Source of the DNA: Methanosarcina barkeri MS
GTDB lineage: Archaea > Halobacteriota > Methanosarcinia > Methanosarcinales > Methanosarcinaceae
Assembly (NCBI RefSeq): GCF_000970025.1
Contig: NZ_CP009528.1
Span: 1,227,168 to 1,291,167 of the forward strand
Direction of reading: 5' to 3'
DNA: 64,000 nucleotides
Shown here: piece after piece, positions 28,735 through 38,040 of the stretch
Layout: each line of letters starts with the position of its first letter
How positions within the stretch are numbered: the first letter of the stretch is position 1
Position numbers and translations under genes: made by a program
The notes under the pieces: generated by a model
Database searches by the model: none
What the model saw: the letters and a program-made list of their open reading frames with translations, nothing else
What the model was told of the DNA's origin: nothing

Positions 28735-29148
28735 ATGGCAGAAGAACGAAAAAAGGTGGAAGGCAGAATTCTTGTCGTTGAAGACGAGCATATCGTTGCA
28801 ATGGGAATAAAAAAAATGGTAAAGAGTTTGGGGTACACGGTTACCGGTGTAGCCTCGTCCGGAAAGGATGCCATTAGCAAGGCTGAGAGTACTTTCCCTG
28901 ATGTTGTGCTTATGGATATCATGTTAAAAGGTGATATGGACGGCGTAGAAGCTGCAGGTGAAATCAGGGAAAGGTTTGATGTCCCGGTTGTTTACCTGAC
29001 TGCTTATTCTGATAATAAGATTCTTGAAAGGGCTAAAAAAACTGAACCTTTTGGTTATATCGTAAAACCTTTTGATGAGAATGATCTGCACAGCAGCATT
29101 GAGATAGCCCTGCACAGGCACAGGAAGGAAAAAGAAAAAACGGAATGA
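28735..29148 (+). CDS. Single-domain response regulator
   Basis: A receiver-only protein of 137 aa: VEDEHIVAMG (acidic pocket), VLMDIMLKG (phospho-acceptor Asp), VVYLTAYSD (switch Thr) and GYIVKPF (Lys). There is no output domain, so it probably passes phosphate on or acts by protein contact. ATG at 28735 follows GGAAGG. It is likely the partner of the kinase ending 38 bp upstream. Confidence 0.9.
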   Translation: MAEERKKVEGRILVVEDEHIVAMGIKKMVKSLGYTVTGVASSGKDAISKAESTFPDVVLMDIMLKGDMDGVEAAGEIRERFDVPVVYLTAYSDNKILERAKKTEPFGYIVKPFDENDLHSSIEIALHRHRKEKEKTE

Positions 29149-29848
29149 TTCAGGACGAAAAAGAGCAGAACGAAAGATATTTCGGGAAACAGAAACAGAA
29201 TGAAATAACAGCTCGAGTGGTCAACAGCAAAGAAATAAGAAAGCCAGATGGCTCAGGAAAAACTCGTTATTTATCTAGCAGGAAACTGTTTTCCCAGGTT
29301 ATTTAAAAAATCCTGAAATCTTCCGGACAGCCAAAGTTTACTCTTTTTCTTTAAAGACAAAGGTGCCTTCCTATTCTTCCGGCACCTTTTTCCCAACATC
29401 TCCCTCAACTTTTACTAATAGTACAATTAAAATTTTTAATAGGATCAAAATATCCCTTGCACCCGGACAAAGTTCTTCCCCTTTGCCATTGACAGGGTCA
29501 GTTTAAAGTTCCTATTCTTTTGTAAGTGCCATACGGGGTGGGTTATATATCTTAATTTATATAGGGTTCAATACCGGAAGCAATACAGAAGTTTGCCTTC
29601 GGTCCAAGGTTTGTGATAATTATGAAATCATAGTTATTGAAATCATAGTATTGCAATCAAACAGTTATTTAAATCAAACAGTTATTGAAATTCTTGAATT
29701 GCTTTCATAACTTAGAGATCGAATGTGTTCGAGTGCTTCTGTTCCGGCCGATAATTTCATTGACAGATTGGAGGATTTAAGCCTGAAATAGGTAGGAAAC
29801 CTGTTTCAAATCCAGCTCTCTGAAGCTGAATAAGGGTGTAACAGTAAC
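29149..29848. other. Spacer between the two response regulators
   Basis: Holds a terminator (29360-29388) and a run of short direct repeats around 29621-29695 (GAAATCATAGTTATT, AATCAAACAGTTATT). No gene was seen. Confidence 0.5.
29360..29388 (+). terminator. Hairpin followed by T-run, end of kinase/regulator operon
   Basis: AAAGGTGCC and GGCACCTTTT pair as an 8-9 bp stem with a loop of about 13 nt and a T-run after it, about 210 bp beyond the response regulator stop. Confidence 0.6.
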
Positions 29849-30322
29849 ATGGTAGAAGGAAGAATTCTGGTTGTTGAGGACGAGCATATCGTTGCAATGG
29901 GAATACGGATAATGCTGAAGAATCTGGGACATGCTGTTACGGGTGTAGCTTCATCTGGAGAGGAAGCCATTAGCAAAGCCGAAAGGACCCGACCTGATCT
30001 TGTGCTTATGGATATTATGTTAAAAGGTAACCTGAATGGTATAGAAGCATCAAAGGAGATAATTGCCAGGTTCGGTATTCCAGTTGTTTACCTTACTACC
30101 TGTTCGGATCGTAAGCTTCTTGAACAGATCTGGGATACTGGGTCTGGATGTATTGTGAAACCTTTTGATGAAAAGGACTTGGAAAAGAGTATTGATATCG
30201 TTCTTTCGCGGTGCGGTTTGGAGAAGAAGGATGTGAAAGAAGACTCGCAAAAGCTTCAAAGCGATTCAGAAAAAACCAGGTCTGCTTCAGGTTACTTACC
30301 CGGCCCCGAAGGTTCAAAGTAA
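29849..30322 (+). CDS. Single-domain response regulator, paralogue
   Basis: A 157-aa protein whose first 120 residues closely match the regulator at 28735 (shared VEGRILVVEDEHIVAMGI and ISKAE, VLMDIMLKG). The switch region is VVYLTTCSD and the Lys lies in CIVKPFDEKDL. A Ser/Lys-rich tail of about 30 residues replaces the short basic end. It has its own spacer and no adjacent kinase, so it looks like a duplicated receiver that may share or compete for the same kinase. Confidence 0.85.
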   Translation: MVEGRILVVEDEHIVAMGIRIMLKNLGHAVTGVASSGEEAISKAERTRPDLVLMDIMLKGNLNGIEASKEIIARFGIPVVYLTTCSDRKLLEQIWDTGSGCIVKPFDEKDLEKSIDIVLSRCGLEKKDVKEDSQKLQSDSEKTRSASGYLPGPEGSK

Positions 30323-30580
30323 ACATTCAGGCTGTGCAATAGGTCAGGTGGATTACCAACTGAGGCAAAGTTTAAAACAGTAATAATATTGTTTGGGTTG
30401 TGGAAGAATAACAAAATGAAAAAAGTTTCAAAACTAAATTATTTCAGGATATTTCAGGATAAGACGTATACAATCAGAGCACAAAAACATTATAAAAAGT
30501 CTTGTTACAAGCCCAGAACAAAGTAAAATTATAAGAATTAAAAAGCAGGTTAATTAAATAATACCTGAGGTTACATTAAA

Positions 30581-30697
30581 TAGCTTTTTAAAAATCTTAC
30601 TCAATAACTTTTAAAAATCTTACTTAATAACTTTTAAAAATCTTACTCAATAGCTTTTAAAAATCTTACTCAATAGCTTTTTAAAAATCTCACTCTT
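30581..30697. repeat. 23/24-bp tandem repeat, five units
   Basis: Five copies of TARCTTTTTAAAAATCTTACTCAA (one T more or less) lie directly downstream of the TrmB-type gene. They end 18 bp before its stop. Noncoding. The rest of 30323-30714 shows nothing else. Confidence 0.9.
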
Positions 30698-30714
30698 TTT
30701 CTGGCTTCTATTTC

Positions 30715-31098
30715 TTAGACTCGTACTTTTAATTTGCGAAAACTTCCTACAGAAAATCCTTTAGTTGTAGGGCTCAAAGCGTTAAGTTCATTTGCAGTCT
30801 CGCTTAGAGAAAGCATAAAATCCGTCCTTATCCTGAAAATAAGCTCTTCAGGCTCTACACAGCAAAAAAGTGTTGGTTCACCTTCAATTATCCGGACATA
30901 TCCCTTCTTCTCCATTCCTCTGAGAGTTCCATAAACTTTAGATCTGGGGACTCCGGAACTTTCTGCAATTTCACTGGCTCGCGCTTGTTTAAGGCAGACA
31001 AGTACTGCGTAGATTTTAGCTTCGTTTCTGGTAAACCCCAGTTTTTGAAGATTTTCTATAATTTTACGAGTCACTTCCTCCTCCTCCTTTTCACCCAT
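30715..31098 (-). CDS. TrmB-family winged-helix regulator
   Basis: A 127-aa DNA-binding protein: LGFTRNEAKIYAVLVCLKQA, SEIAESSGVPRSKVYGTLRG (recognition helix) and MEKKGYVRIIEGEP. These are the TrmB N-terminal winged helix; the sugar-binding C-terminal domain of full TrmB proteins is missing. It starts 13 bp after the MarR gene, so the two are cotranscribed. Confidence 0.85.
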   Translation of the reverse strand: MGEKEEEEVTRKIIENLQKLGFTRNEAKIYAVLVCLKQARASEIAESSGVPRSKVYGTLRGMEKKGYVRIIEGEPTLFCCVEPEELIFRIRTDFMLSLSETANELNALSPTTKGFSVGSFRKLKVRV

Positions 31099-31111
31099 TT
31101 TCTGATTAAAT

Positions 31112-31576
31112 TTATCGAATTTGTTGGCTGACTGCCTTTCTTAAAATCCTCACCATTGTCTCAAGACTCTGGACATAGTCCTCTATATCCTTCTCATCTA
31201 CAAGCTTAAGCAACTCATCGAGAATCTGATTAGAATAGTTATAACACTCTAATCCTTTCTCCGTCAGCGAAACAAGCACTTTCCTTCGGTCTTCCGGGTC
31301 AGTTTTCCGAAATACCAATCCTTTTCTCTCCAGATCATCAACCATTCGAGTGAGGCTGCTTTTATCCATACCTGTGTACCTCCCAATGGTTGAGGGCATG
31401 ATCTCACCTTCCATACCTATGATCTTGATTACTACGGGTTGATTTTTGCTTAGATTTTTGAATTTGCTAATGATTTTCTTCTGAAAAGTCTGTTCAAAAA
31501 TAAAATTGTCAAGAGCGTCTCTTTCCATCATCAGAAGAATTATTTTCTTCAGAGTTACTTCATCCATTTTATTCAC
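31112..31576 (-). CDS. MarR-family transcriptional regulator
   Basis: A 154-aa winged-helix protein: GEIMPSTIGRYTGMDKSSLTRMVDDLERKG (helix-turn-helix; seen in parts) followed by the wing DPEDRRKVLVSLTEKG, diagnostic of MarR. Flanking helices should form the dimer interface. GTG at 31576 follows GAGGA by 5 nt; ATG at 31567 is possible. A long palindrome lies 80-140 bp upstream and is the likely operator. It is the first gene of a two-gene operon with the TrmB-type regulator. Confidence 0.9.
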   Translation of the reverse strand: MNKMDEVTLKKIILLMMERDALDNFIFEQTFQKKIISKFKNLSKNQPVVIKIIGMEGEIMPSTIGRYTGMDKSSLTRMVDDLERKGLVFRKTDPEDRRKVLVSLTEKGLECYNYSNQILDELLKLVDEKDIEDYVQSLETMVRILRKAVSQQIR

Positions 31577-31655
31577 TGTTCCTCTTTACACCTGATTTTG
31601 CAATCATAAGCATATTCTCAGGGAGTAATTTCCGAATATAATGAATTATAATAAT

Positions 31656-31714
31656 ATTGATTTTTCAATTATACAAAATTAAATAATTGAAAAATCAATA
31701 GTTGATAAATCAAC
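31656..31714. promoter_or_regulatory. Palindromic operator candidates upstream of the marR gene
   Basis: A perfect 16-bp inverted repeat (ATTGATTTTTCAATTA, 31656-31671, with its complement at 31684-31699, 12-bp spacer) is followed by a second perfect palindrome GTTGATAAATCAAC (31701-31714). The shared half-site TTGAT suggests binding of a dimeric regulator, most simply the adjacent MarR protein. Confidence 0.6.
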
Positions 31715-32038
31715 AATACTCTAAACCTATTTAAGCTTCACGGTTCACTCATAAACAAAAAAATTGTAAAGTATAAAAACTGGTTGCCTTTGTTTTGCAA
31801 AAAAATCTAATTCTCTGTTCCTTTGAACTCAAAAAACTAGTTAACGAAAGGTCAATTAGAAGAAAAGGATTCAGTAACTCTTTAAAATATAAAATAAAAA
31901 GTTATATGTCCAGAAACTAATTTTTCAGAAGGTCAGATAGAATTGAAAGGTTTAAAATAGAATCAGACTAAAGACTTAAAACCTGGCTGCAAATTGATTT
32001 TATCCTGATCTGTTCCACTATACTCTTTACCTGGAGGT
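31715..32038. other. Divergent spacer before the MoxR gene
   Basis: AT-rich, no gene. GGAGG at 32033-32037 lies next to the first possible start of the MoxR gene. Confidence 0.4.
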
Positions 32039-33577
32039 TTGTTCCTGAAAGAAAAGCTTCTTGAGATCAAATCCGTATTTATGGCTTATTTTAAAGAGCG
32101 AGAAGCCGAGATCAATGGCTCACTCCTTGCCGTGCTGTCCGGAGAAAACCTCCTTTTTCTGGGGCCTCCCGGAACGGCAAAAACTCAGCTTGCGAAAAAT
32201 ATCTGCCAGTCAATCGAAGGAGGAAATTTCTTTAATTATCTCCTGACAAGTTTTTCCACTCCTGAAGAGCTATTTGGCCCACTTTCCTTAAAAGCCCTGG
32301 AAAAAGACGAGTTCCACCGGAAAATCGATGGCTGCCTCCCAACTGCGCATATCGCTTTGCTGGACGAGATTTTCAAAGCGAGCAGTGCGATTCTGAACAG
32401 CCTCCTGACGATCCTCAATGAGCACAAATACCATAACGGCAGAGAGCTTGTAGATGTACCTCTGCTTTCGGTTTTCGGGGCATCCAATGAGCTTCCTGAT
32501 GAAAATGAGAGTCTTGAAGCTCTTTATGACCGCTTTTTATTCAGGTACAGGCTCTCCTACATTCAGGACGATGAGAATTTCCGGGACCTCCTTTTCAGGA
32601 GCCCTGAAGAATTCGAACCTGCTGCAACTCTCAGGGTTTCCGCAATATACGAACTCCGAGCACGTGCAAAGGACATGCCTGTTGATCCTGATGTTGAGGT
32701 CATTATAACTGAGCTCCGAAAAAGCCTTCAACTTCAGGAAATTGAAATCTCGGACCGGCGTTGGAAAAAAGTTATTCAGGTCTTGAAGGTTGCAGCCTGC
32801 AGCAGCGGATGCCCTACCGTGGACAGGACAATGGTACTCCTGCTTCAGCACATGCTCTGGAACTTGCCTGAAGAGCGAGAAACCATAAGAAAAACCGTTT
32901 TTGAGTTCGCAATTTCAGGCGGAATCAGCACGGAAAAACTGTGCCAGGAAGCCGAAGACCTCCAGGCTGCGGTAAGTATTGCTCTGAAAAATGAACTTCC
33001 TGTAAATATTATCTGCGACAGTTGCGGAGAAGAATTCCTGCTAAGGCAGGAAATCGAAACCCACCATATTTCCCACCCTAATCACAGCTATACCCTTAAA
33101 GCTGAAGGATCTTCAAGGATCTATCCCTATAGCAACCTTGTGAAAAAAATTGATTCGCTCCAGGAAGTCGCTGGAAAAGTGAGCACACTGTCACAGGCTC
33201 AAAAAGAAATTTTTGAAACCGAATTAGAAGCCCTGGTCGATCGCATGGAACGCGTAAAATACAGGTTTGAAGCCGAAAGAGAACTTCTCAAAAACCTGAT
33301 GAATGCAAATATCTGGCTCTCAACGCTTGACAGAAACGAGGCTCTCCTTCTTCACGATACCCGAAGTACCGAACTATCAGAGCTCAACGACCTTATATCG
33401 AAAAGTCGGTTAATGCTTGGAGTTCAGAGCAGGCAAGCAAAACCTGAACCAAAGCCTGCACTTCAGCCTGCAAAAGAAGCGGGAAAAAGAGAAATTGAAA
33501 AAATTTCCGTATCCGATTCGGGCAACAGTGTCAACAGTTTTATGAAGGGAATTGGTTCTCGATTCAAACTCAGATAA
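32039..33577 (+). CDS. MoxR-family AAA+ ATPase (RavA-like)
   Basis: A 512-aa protein. AAA+ core: Walker A GPPGTAKTQ, Walker B ALLDEIFKAS, a sensor region FGASNELPDENESLEALYDR, and FRYRLSY typical of MoxR/RavA. A cysteine/histidine cluster, CDSCGEEFLLRQEIETHH, with a further His after it resembles a C2H2 zinc finger inserted after the lid; coiled-coil helices and a variable tail follow. It pairs with the VWA protein encoded 127 bp downstream; such pairs act as metal-insertion or complex-remodelling chaperones. Start uncertain: TTG at 32039 nearly touches its GGAGG; ATG at 32081 lacks a clear site. Confidence 0.85.
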   Translation: MFLKEKLLEIKSVFMAYFKEREAEINGSLLAVLSGENLLFLGPPGTAKTQLAKNICQSIEGGNFFNYLLTSFSTPEELFGPLSLKALEKDEFHRKIDGCLPTAHIALLDEIFKASSAILNSLLTILNEHKYHNGRELVDVPLLSVFGASNELPDENESLEALYDRFLFRYRLSYIQDDENFRDLLFRSPEEFEPAATLRVSAIYELRARAKDMPVDPDVEVIITELRKSLQLQEIEISDRRWKKVIQVLKVAACSSGCPTVDRTMVLLLQHMLWNLPEERETIRKTVFEFAISGGISTEKLCQEAEDLQAAVSIALKNELPVNIICDSCGEEFLLRQEIETHHISHPNHSYTLKAEGSSRIYPYSNLVKKIDSLQEVAGKVSTLSQAQKEIFETELEALVDRMERVKYRFEAERELLKNLMNANIWLSTLDRNEALLLHDTRSTELSELNDLISKSRLMLGVQSRQAKPEPKPALQPAKEAGKREIEKISVSDSGNSVNSFMKGIGSRFKLR

Positions 33578-33586
33578 AGAGCTCGG

Positions 33587-33667
33587 ATCAGATAGCTTCA
33601 AATCAGGTATCTTTAAACTAGGTAGCTTCAAATCAGGTATCTTTAAACCAGGTATCTTTAAACAAAG
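33587..33667. repeat. Tandem repeat between MoxR and VWA genes
   Basis: Imperfect copies of a 15-16-bp unit (CAGGTATCTTTAAAC / AGGTAGCTTCAAAT) fill the gap between the two genes. Confidence 0.75.
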
Positions 33668-33704
33668 AAATGTTAAAATCAAATAATCTAAATGAGGTTT
33701 TGAT

Positions 33705-35378
33705 ATGGAAAGCTCTGGGGATTTTCCAAATAATCCAGGTGCAGCCTCATATGGAACTTACTCCTTTTCAGAAAATAAAGCCTCAGGAAATAAGGGCTTG
33801 CAGGATTTGCTTATACTCCAGAATCAGACTGCGACCGTGCTGAAACGGGATCTCAGGAACACAATAGCCTTTCCTCGAACTATTCCCCGTCCAATACGAG
33901 AAAAAATAGCCGAAATCATAACTCTTGAGATCCTCTTTGGCCAGCCTTATGAGATTAAGGATCCTAAAAGGTTTATTGAGACTTTCGGAGCTTTTTATCC
34001 AATTCTTCTTACCCTGAGAAACTCAAAACCCTGGCCTAAACTCCGAAAAATTGCAAAAAAAAGCCGGGGAGCCGGAATTGCAGGCTTGAAAATTCTTCTG
34101 CCTTTGATTTATGAGATCCTGGGACACTTTTCAGAATCAACCAGTGTTTCAGGTACAGAGTGTCTTAAGGAGCTTGATGCCGGAATGGATGAGGTCCTGA
34201 GGCAATTTGAAGAAATCCTGAAAGAAACTCTCCTTATGTGGGGGAATTCGGGACCTGCGGAATTTTCAGGGAGGAAAGACCATGAAATGAAAAATTCCGG
34301 AGAATCTGCCCTTGTCGACGTTGTTCTGTCATTCATGCAGAAAGGAGGGTACCAGGAGTTTCTGGAAAGAGTTATGGAGGGGCTATACAGGAGAATGAAC
34401 GAATTCGTTTCGGAAATGGAAGAAAACCTGGAGCTTTTCGATACGCTTGCTCTGCTTTTTCCCCGGCGCAACTGGAGTTATTCCGTAAAAGAGCTTAAAA
34501 AAGAGCCTTTCTATGTGCAGCTTAAAATGCTTAAAAACTATTCGACCTTTTTTGAAAAAAGTCCTGACCTGAAAAAAATTATAGATTTCATAGGCAGGCG
34601 GGAATTTGACCCGCCCTCAGACCATATATGCCTTTCACCTTTCGGGAAAAACCGGATACAGACTGTGCGTTTTTCCGACTCCATTAATAACCTGTTGCCC
34701 ATGGAAGCCGCAAAACTCCTGAATCCTTCTCTGAAAAAGAAGTTCTATGCAGACATGCTTGAAGGAAAGCTCCTGAGCTACCAGCTCCTTGGAAAGCATT
34801 ACACAGGCCCTCCACGCATAAAACCCAGAGGCCCGATGATAGTGCTTGTGGACACTTCCGGGTCAATGCACGGAGCTCCCCAAACTTTAGCTAAATCTGC
34901 GGTGCTGGCTATGGCAAAACTGATGCTTTCCCAGCAGAGGGACATGAAAGTTATCCTTTTTGCCTCGACAAACCAGCACCTGGAAATCGAACTTAGCAGC
35001 AGGAAAAAAATGTCCGAAAAATTCCTTAATTTCCTTCTCTATACCTTCGGCGGAGGGACTGACTTCAATACCGCCCTTGCCTCAGGCCTTAAGTCTCTGA
35101 AAGAAAAGGATTTTCAGGGTGCAGACCTGCTCTTTATAACCGATGGCAAATCAGAAGTTTCTGACGAACTGGTACTGGCCCGCTGGGAGGAAGCAAAAAA
35201 GAAGTATAACGCAAAGGTCTATTCACTGATAGTAGGCAGCAGCGGAGCAGGAGGTTTGTCTGAAATCTCGGATTATATTTATTTTGTAGAAATGGAAATG
35301 GATTCTGAGGGCAGAAGTGGATTTGTGAGATTAATCAAATTTACAGGAGAGAAACATGAAAGCCACAGATTCCAATAA
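33705..35378 (+). CDS. VWA-domain protein, MoxR partner (ViaA-like)
   Basis: A 557-aa protein. The N-terminal two thirds are helical with no known motif. The C-terminal third is a von Willebrand factor A domain with the metal-ion-dependent adhesion site VDTSGSMHG (DxSxS), the GGGTDFNTAL Thr loop and FITDGKSEVS. This matches ViaA/CoxE-type partners of MoxR ATPases, which act together in the cytoplasm. ATG at 33705; the TGATATGG context gives no strong ribosome site, so translation may depend on the upstream gene. Confidence 0.85.
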   Translation: MESSGDFPNNPGAASYGTYSFSENKASGNKGLQDLLILQNQTATVLKRDLRNTIAFPRTIPRPIREKIAEIITLEILFGQPYEIKDPKRFIETFGAFYPILLTLRNSKPWPKLRKIAKKSRGAGIAGLKILLPLIYEILGHFSESTSVSGTECLKELDAGMDEVLRQFEEILKETLLMWGNSGPAEFSGRKDHEMKNSGESALVDVVLSFMQKGGYQEFLERVMEGLYRRMNEFVSEMEENLELFDTLALLFPRRNWSYSVKELKKEPFYVQLKMLKNYSTFFEKSPDLKKIIDFIGRREFDPPSDHICLSPFGKNRIQTVRFSDSINNLLPMEAAKLLNPSLKKKFYADMLEGKLLSYQLLGKHYTGPPRIKPRGPMIVLVDTSGSMHGAPQTLAKSAVLAMAKLMLSQQRDMKVILFASTNQHLEIELSSRKKMSEKFLNFLLYTFGGGTDFNTALASGLKSLKEKDFQGADLLFITDGKSEVSDELVLARWEEAKKKYNAKVYSLIVGSSGAGGLSEISDYIYFVEMEMDSEGRSGFVRLIKFTGEKHESHRFQ

Positions 35379-35384
35379 GCAGGG

Positions 35385-35560
35385 AATTAAGAAAGGATTA
35401 CTAAGAAAGGGTTACTGAGAAAGGATTACTAAGAAAAGGTTGCTAAGAAAAGGTTACTAAGAAAAGGTTACTAAGAAAGGATTACTAAGAAAAGGTTACT
35501 AAGAAAAGGTTACTAAGAAAAGGTTACTAAGAAAGGATTACTAAGAAAAGGTTCATTAAG
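35385..35560. repeat. 15-bp tandem repeat downstream of VWA gene
   Basis: About eleven copies of AAGGTTACTAAGAAA, with GGATTACTAAG variants, fill most of the spacer to the MATE gene. The remaining bases to 35696 show nothing else. Confidence 0.9.
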
Positions 35561-35696
35561 AGAGGGTTGATGGCTCTCTCTTTCTTTTCGATTTAATTTC
35601 CAAACCTATTCACTTAAAAGCTGCTTATCATAATCTGAATACCTATTATGACATGTCAGATATTAACCATCAGATATAACCATCAGGTATGAAATA

Positions 35697-37103
35697 TCAG
35701 ATAGGTGATATTTTATCTGCAGTTTCTGACCCCGCACCTTTTTTTGAAGAATATTTACTTTCTTTTAAGATTCTGTATCCCCTGAAAAGCAGAAACCCGG
35801 ACAGCATAAATGCCATAAAGTCCGACACCGGAAAAGCCGCCCAGACTCCATTCAGCTGGTATAAACGGGGAAGGAGAACAACAGCAGGGATCAGAAATAG
35901 GAGCTGTCGGCTAATGGATAGAAGGAAAGCGGGTTTTGCTTTTCCCAGGGCCTGATATAGGGTTGAAGTAATTACATTCATACCTATCAAAGGCGTTCCG
36001 AGCAACATAATCACTATAGCGTTTTTCCCAAGCTCCATATATTCCGGATCTGTGCTGAATAACCCAAGAAGTTGTTCTTTTAAGAAGTAAATACTAACCA
36101 GTCCAAGAAGCCCAGTGACCGTTGTCGCTGTGAGCGATAATTTCACAGCTTCGGTTATCCTTTCATATTTTTTTGCTCCATAGTTGAACCCGACAATTGG
36201 CTGCAGGCCAAAGGCCATACCCAGGAGGGTCATGAAAATGATAGAATTAATCTTCATTACCACACCAAAAACAGCAATAGCAACGTCTCCTCCATAAGTT
36301 GCAAGTGCATTGTACACGAAAATCATCATGACACTGTTCGCGCATTCCATTACAAAAGATCCAGTACCAATAGCCCCAATTTCCTTAATGATTTTCATGT
36401 CTGGTTTCAAGGTTTTGGACCTAAAGCGTACAGCCCCTTTTCCTCTAATATAGTATAGCAGGAGCCAGATCGAAGATATCGTCTGTGATATTACGGTTGC
36501 AATTGCAGCGCCTTCAACACCCATCCCGAAACCAAACATGAAAACTGGGTCAAGGAAAATATTGAGGCCGCCTCCTAAAACCATAGCATTCATTGCAAGA
36601 CGGGCGTTTCCTTCAGATCGGACAATATTCTGAACAGCCGTCCCAAAGACAAAGACAGTTCCTCCCAGTATTATATATTTAAGATATTCTCTAGCATAGG
36701 GCATAACACCAGCAGTTGCTCCAAAAACCTTCAAAAGCGGATCAAGATAATAAAGGCAGAGAACGGCTATAAGTACGCTTAAAATCAAACTCAGGGAAAA
36801 AACATTTCCAAGTACTTTTTCGGCTTTTTTATTTTCTCGGGCTCCAAGAGCACGCGAGATTATGGAAGAACCACCTGTCCCGAGCATAATCCCAAAAGCC
36901 ATGATTATCATCTGAATTGGAAAAGCTATTGAGAGCCCGCCTATGGCCTGGACGTCATCTGCTCCATAGGCCATTCCCACAAAAAAGGTGTCCACTACGT
37001 TATAAATAGCCTGAACCAGCATTCCGACGACAATCGGGACTGAGAGCTTAAACAAGAGCTTCTTTATGTTATCTTTGCCAAGAAACTCACTTTTTTCATC
37101 CAT
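35697..37103 (-). CDS. MATE-family multidrug/metabolite exporter, copy 1
   Basis: A 468-aa membrane protein with about twelve segments. MATE signatures are LSVPIVVGMLVQAIYNVVDT in helix 1 and EGNARLAMNAMVLGGGLNIF in the middle; the second half has FGLQPIVGFNYGAKKYERI. MATE proteins export organic cations or drugs driven by sodium or proton gradients. The gene is preceded by a MarR regulator (21-bp gap) and is a close paralogue of the gene at 47968, matching it along its full length. ATG at 37103. Confidence 0.9.
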   Translation of the reverse strand: MDEKSEFLGKDNIKKLLFKLSVPIVVGMLVQAIYNVVDTFFVGMAYGADDVQAIGGLSIAFPIQMIIMAFGIMLGTGGSSIISRALGARENKKAEKVLGNVFSLSLILSVLIAVLCLYYLDPLLKVFGATAGVMPYAREYLKYIILGGTVFVFGTAVQNIVRSEGNARLAMNAMVLGGGLNIFLDPVFMFGFGMGVEGAAIATVISQTISSIWLLLYYIRGKGAVRFRSKTLKPDMKIIKEIGAIGTGSFVMECANSVMMIFVYNALATYGGDVAIAVFGVVMKINSIIFMTLLGMAFGLQPIVGFNYGAKKYERITEAVKLSLTATTVTGLLGLVSIYFLKEQLLGLFSTDPEYMELGKNAIVIMLLGTPLIGMNVITSTLYQALGKAKPAFLLSISRQLLFLIPAVVLLPRLYQLNGVWAAFPVSDFMAFMLSGFLLFRGYRILKESKYSSKKGAGSETADKISPI

Positions 37104-37124
37104 ATTTTCATCTCTACCGTTTTT

Positions 37125-37634
37125 TTACTTCATGTCATTAGGTCTGTCAGATGGAGGCTCGAATCCAGGCTCAAAAAGTTTAATCACAGCTTTATGAATG
37201 AGTAACCTGAAAATTTCTTTTTCTTCAAAGGTAAAATCCGAAAAGAGAATAGATATGAAAGCAGTCTGCTTTTTAAATATTATATCTCTCATTTCCTTTC
37301 CTTTTCCAGTCAGGTAAACCTTGTAAGCTCGAAGGTCACTTTCGTCTCTTTCCCTATGAACATAACCTTCTTTTTCCAGATTCTGGATTGCTCTTGCACT
37401 TGTTGCTTTGCTGACTTTCAGGGTTCTTGCAATAGTCTCCTGTGATACTCCATCTTTGCAGTACAAAAACATTAAAAACTCAAACTGTCCGCTTCCTACC
37501 CTGTAAGCATCGAGTTCCTTTGCCATGTATGCCACATTGCTCCGATATATGTGGGCAATTGGACCTAATATTTCTCTAGGGTCTATTTCCTTTAAGTTTA
37601 CTTTTACAGAATTTTCCATAAATTTATCCTTCAC
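37125..37634 (-). CDS. MarR-family regulator of the MATE gene, copy 1
   Basis: A 169-aa MarR protein: QETIARTLKVSKATSARAIQ recognition region, then the wing with VHRERDESDLRAYKVYLTGK. C-terminal helices follow (EEKEIFRLLIHKAVIKLFEP). It is cotranscribed with the MATE exporter and probably represses it until a ligand binds. Paralogue of 49402-49920. Confidence 0.9.
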   Translation of the reverse strand: MKDKFMENSVKVNLKEIDPREILGPIAHIYRSNVAYMAKELDAYRVGSGQFEFLMFLYCKDGVSQETIARTLKVSKATSARAIQNLEKEGYVHRERDESDLRAYKVYLTGKGKEMRDIIFKKQTAFISILFSDFTFEEKEIFRLLIHKAVIKLFEPGFEPPSDRPNDMK

Positions 37635-37714
37635 ATTTTAGGAACTGAGTGATTCATATTGAAATTGAAAGTATTGAAATAATAGTTGCATATAAAACAG
37701 ATTTATTGCCTGGA

Positions 37715-37930
37715 AGAGTTTATTTCAGTCGAATACCCCGCTAGCTTGCTGCGGGGGTGGAAAACTTCCCCAGTAACCGTCGATGATAATGTGATTTATC
37801 AGTTCCATTTTCGGTTATTAACTTCTGCTCAAACTAAATTGTTTAAGGTTATTATTTCCTTTAATGGAATTTGGAGTGGTGGTGCGAACATACCCCGTTG
37901 CTTGTAGCAGGTTGCTCCAGCGCAACTTTG
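37715..37930. mobile_element. Possible small insertion (IS200/IS605-like ends) in the marR leader
   Basis: ATACCCCGCTAGCTTGCTGC (hairpin CCCCGC/GCGGGG) at the left and ATACCCCGTTGCTTGTAGCA at the right bracket about 170 bp without coding sense. Such paired subterminal palindromes recall non-autonomous IS200/IS605 relatives. The corresponding spacer of the second MarR-MATE pair (49921-49995) lacks this segment. Confidence 0.35.
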
Positions 37931-38040
37931 ATTTTTCGGTCTTATATAGCCTGTACTTCACTTTTTATGAGTCTGAATGTTTTTAGTACTGATATCAAAT
38001 ATATGCATTAAATCGTTCCATATGACACTATCAAGGGCTT

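Noticed and set aside
29761-29840. Possible tRNA (GTTTCAAATCC word)
   Set aside because: The T-arm-like word lacks a matching acceptor stem and D and anticodon arms.
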